A stretch of DNA of 7,854 bases, taken from the NCBI GenBank assembly GCA_945787265.1, contig CALZHS010000062.1, forward strand, positions 1 to 7,854. Direction: 5' to 3'. The position numbers were made by a program, and so were the translations under genes. Positions within the stretch are counted from its first letter, which is position 1. Each line of letters opens with the position of its first letter. Of this stretch, positions 5,547 to 7,854 are shown one piece after another. Origin of the DNA: an uncultured Gammaproteobacteria bacterium. GTDB lineage: Bacteria > Pseudomonadota > Gammaproteobacteria > GCA-001735895. The notes beneath the pieces were generated by a model. The model was given only the letters and a program-made list of their open reading frames with translations, was not told the DNA's origin and did no database searches.

Positions 5547-7214
5547 ATGAGTGATATCGAAATTGCACGCGCGGCCACGGCACGGCCAATTGGTGAAATC
5601 GCCGACGAGATTGGCATTCCCGATGATGCCCTGATGCCTTATGGCAGGACCAAGGCCAAGGTCGATCCCGCTTATATCGAGACGTTAAAAGATCGTCCGG
5701 ACGGCAAGTTAATCCTGGTCACCGCGATCACGCCCACTCCCGCGGGAGAGGGCAAGACCACGACTTCGGTCGGACTGCACGACGGGCTTAGTCGAATCGG
5801 TAAAAAGTCGATCGTCTGCCTGCGTGAACCGAGCCTCGGTCCCTGCTTCGGGATGAAGGGCGGCGCCGCGGGTGGTGGCTATGCGCAGGTGATCCCGATG
5901 GAAGATATCAACCTGCATTTTACCGGCGATTTTCACGCCATCGGCGCGGCGCACAACCTGCTGTCGGCCTTGATCGACAACCATATTTACTGGGGTAATT
6001 CAGCCGGGCTCGACTCGCGCCGCATTGCCTGGCGTCGCGTGGTCGACATGAATGATCGCGCGCTGCGCAGCATTGCCAATTCGCTTGGTGGGCCGGGTAA
6101 CGGGTTCCCGCGCGAAGATGGATTCGACATCACCGTCGCTTCCGAGGTCATGGCGATATTCTGTCTTTCCAGGGACCTCGAGGATTTACAGCAGCGCCTG
6201 AGTAAAATCATTATCGGCTATACGCGCGAGTTTGAACCCATCACCGCCGAGGCAGTCAATGCACCCGGCGCAATGGCGGTGTTGCTTAAAGACGCGATCG
6301 CGCCCAACCTGGTGCAGACGCTGGAAAATAATCCGGCATTTATTCACGGCGGTCCTTTCGCCAATATTGCCCACGGTTGCAATTCGGTCATCGCCACCAA
6401 AACTGCGCTCAAGCTGGCCGATTATGTCGTCACCGAGGCCGGTTTCGGCGCCGATCTCGGGGCTGAGAAATTTTTCGATATCAAGTGCCGTAGCGCGGGC
6501 CTGAGTCCCGATGCCGCGGTCATCGTTGCGACGATTCGTGCCCTGAAAATGCACGGTGGGGTTGAAAAGGACGATCTTGGCCAGGAGAACGTCGAGGCGG
6601 TTGCCGCTGGTTGTACCAACCTCGCGCGCCACATCCGTAACGTTAAATCCTTCGGCGTACCGGTGGTGGTCGCGATCAATCGCTTCAGTGCCGATACCGA
6701 CGCCGAGGTCGCCAGGGTGAGCGAAGCTGCCGAGCAGTACGGGGTCACCGCGATCGACTGTACCCACTGGGCCGATGGCGGCGCAGGCACCGAGAACCTG
6801 GCGCATCACGTCGTCAAGATGACCGATGCCAACAACAGCCAGTTTTCACCGCTGTACGACAGTGATATGCCAATCTGGGAAAAAATGCGCACCATCGCAA
6901 CCCGTATTTACGGTGCCGAAGATATCATTGCAGACCAAAAAGTGCGCAACCAGATCGACCAGTTCCAGGACAACGGTTTTGGTAATTTGCCGATCTGCGT
7001 GGCCAAGACGCAGTACAGTTTCTCCACCGATCCCAATTTAAAGGGCGCCCCGAGCGGGCACGTGGTGCCGATACGCGAGGTGCGCCTGTCTGCGGGTGCC
7101 GGCTTCCTGGTATTCGTCTGCGGTGAAATCATGACCATGCCGGGCCTGCCCCGGGTCCCTGCTGCCGACAAGATTCATATCGATGACGGCGGCCTGATTC
7201 AGGGTCTATTCTAA
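5547..7214 (+). CDS. fhs: Formate-tetrahydrofolate ligase (10-formyl-THF synthetase)
   Basis: A 555-residue cytoplasmic enzyme that joins formate to tetrahydrofolate using ATP, giving 10-formyl-THF for C1 biosynthesis or formate assimilation. The length is normal for the bacterial monofunctional family. The P-loop region TPTPAGEGKTTT is at 62-73, followed by the hallmark REPSLGPCFGMKGGAAGGGY (93-112) and LHFTGDFHAIGAAHNL (123-138). The C-terminus is also conserved: GEIMTMPGLPRVPAA, then the ending IDDGGLIQGLF. There is no frameshift or missing block. It begins 59 bp after the formyltransferase-like gene, probably in the same transcript, possibly with an extra promoter at 5484-5510. No folD, fchA or formate dehydrogenase lies in the window, so further C1 flow must use genes elsewhere. 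Its role here would be to capture formate released by Frc. Very sure. Confidence 0.98.
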   Translation: MSDIEIARAATARPIGEIADEIGIPDDALMPYGRTKAKVDPAYIETLKDRPDGKLILVTAITPTPAGEGKTTTSVGLHDGLSRIGKKSIVCLREPSLGPCFGMKGGAAGGGYAQVIPMEDINLHFTGDFHAIGAAHNLLSALIDNHIYWGNSAGLDSRRIAWRRVVDMNDRALRSIANSLGGPGNGFPREDGFDITVASEVMAIFCLSRDLEDLQQRLSKIIIGYTREFEPITAEAVNAPGAMAVLLKDAIAPNLVQTLENNPAFIHGGPFANIAHGCNSVIATKTALKLADYVVTEAGFGADLGAEKFFDIKCRSAGLSPDAAVIVATIRALKMHGGVEKDDLGQENVEAVAAGCTNLARHIRNVKSFGVPVVVAINRFSADTDAEVARVSEAAEQYGVTAIDCTHWADGGAGTENLAHHVVKMTDANNSQFSPLYDSDMPIWEKMRTIATRIYGAEDIIADQKVRNQIDQFQDNGFGNLPICVAKTQYSFSTDPNLKGAPSGHVVPIREVRLSAGAGFLVFVCGEIMTMPGLPRVPAADKIHIDDGGLIQGLF

Positions 7215-7231
7215 ACGCGAGGTTAAGTCGA

Positions 7232-7854
7232 ATGATCAAGATTATCATGGTACCCCTGGATGGCACGCAGCGCAGTGCAGACGTACTGGATACCGCGCTG
7301 GTGATTGCCAACCGTTTTGACGCCCATATCAAGGCAGTACACGTGCGCGAACATACCAGCGAGCCTTACATGCTTGGCGGCCTGCCGGCCTCGTTCCGCG
7401 AGCAGTACAGCCAGATGAGCAGCAAGGCGGTTGAATCGGTAGTCGATACGGTGCGTGGGCAATTCAAGGATTTCTGCAGCGCCGGCAAGATCAGGATTAC
7501 ACGCAAACTGTCGAGATCCGCGGGCATATCGGCCTCGTTGCATATTCTTGAAGGCGATGCCGAGTCCGTACTCGAGCGGGAATCTCGCCTGGTCGACGTG
7601 ATTGCAATGGCGCGACCTAACCAGCAGCGTATCGGTGGCCCCGCTGTCGGTGAACTGCAGGAATCGATAATGATGAACTCGGGACGGCCGGTGCTCATTG
7701 TTCCGCCCGCGCCCGAGTGGCAGGCGCACCGCGTGCAGCACGCGGCCATTGGCTGGAACGACAGCGTCGAGGCGAGCCGGGCGCTGGCCCTGACCCTGCC
7801 GTGGCTTGCGCAAATGAAAAAAGTATCGGTACTGGTATCGAAAAAACGCGAGGC
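7232..7854 (+). CDS. Universal stress protein, tandem UspA domains, N-terminal part
   Basis: Partial gene open at the right edge; 207 complete codons are visible. It starts at ATG 7232 with GAGG at 7219-7222 and lies 17 bp after fhs. The first Usp domain spans about 1-160: it opens with KIIMVPLDGTQRSADVL (3-19) and closes with GRPVLIVPPAPEW (151-163). A second domain starts near 170 with AAIGWNDSVEASRAL, so this is a tandem-domain member, usually about 280 residues. The G-x2-G-x9-G nucleotide loop of ATP-binding Usps is poorly kept: the matching region reads RPNQQRIGGPAVGELQESI (128-146). It may therefore not bind ATP in the usual way. Usps are cytoplasmic stress or small-molecule-binding proteins. 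Its link to the C1 genes is only by proximity. Confidence 0.85.
   Translation, partial: MIKIIMVPLDGTQRSADVLDTALVIANRFDAHIKAVHVREHTSEPYMLGGLPASFREQYSQMSSKAVESVVDTVRGQFKDFCSAGKIRITRKLSRSAGISASLHILEGDAESVLERESRLVDVIAMARPNQQRIGGPAVGELQESIMMNSGRPVLIVPPAPEWQAHRVQHAAIGWNDSVEASRALALTLPWLAQMKKVSVLVSKKRE

Noticed and set aside
6186..6809. Long minus-strand open frame (207 codons) opposite fhs
   Set aside because: Antisense to the conserved Fhs core, with no family resemblance; a shadow frame.
7223..7813. Minus-strand open frame (196 codons) opposite the universal stress protein
   Set aside because: The + strand frame has clear Usp domains and a ribosome site; the antisense frame has no recognisable motif.

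Overview
The window looks like a chromosomal catabolic locus from a Pseudomonadota bacterium, most likely marine or environmental and possibly a gammaproteobacterium. The grounds are moderately high GC, clear Shine-Dalgarno sites, proteobacterial-type protein families, and a CoA-transferase that reads very like E. coli YfdW. The lineage is an inference and cannot be fixed from this sequence. All seven genes lie on the + strand with short gaps (17 to 101 bp). The first and last genes are cut by the window edges.

Layout: 1-651 is the C-terminal part of a TctA-type large permease of a tripartite tricarboxylate transporter. 693-1376 is a GntR/FCD-family regulator. A 101-bp gap (1377-1477), the longest here, holds two inverted repeats and is the best candidate control region. 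1478-3232 is a thiamine-diphosphate (ThDP) enzyme of the oxalyl-CoA decarboxylase / 2-hydroxyacyl-CoA lyase / acetolactate synthase superfamily. 3273-4523 is a formyl-CoA:oxalate CoA-transferase (Frc/YfdW type). 4573-5487 is a stand-alone formyltransferase/hydrolase resembling the N-terminal 10-formyltetrahydrofolate hydrolase domain of ALDH1L1 (FDH). 5547-7214 is formate-tetrahydrofolate ligase (Fhs). 7232 to the end is the start of a tandem-domain universal stress protein.

How the genes may work together (inference): an organic acid enters through the TTT transporter. Frc moves CoA onto it from formyl-CoA. The ThDP enzyme cleaves or decarboxylates the acyl-CoA, regenerating formyl-CoA. The released formyl or formate carbon passes to the folate pool through Fhs. 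The FDH-like protein either hydrolyses 10-formyl-THF or handles the formyl group in another way. The most interesting points are that the ThDP enzyme beside a textbook Frc does not look like canonical oxalyl-CoA decarboxylase, and that a free-standing FDH-type hydrolase domain sits between Frc and Fhs. The substrate may therefore be oxalate or a different 2-hydroxy/2-oxo acid, with a dedicated formyl-CoA-to-folate route. I saw no mobile elements, CRISPR arrays, tRNAs or rRNAs.
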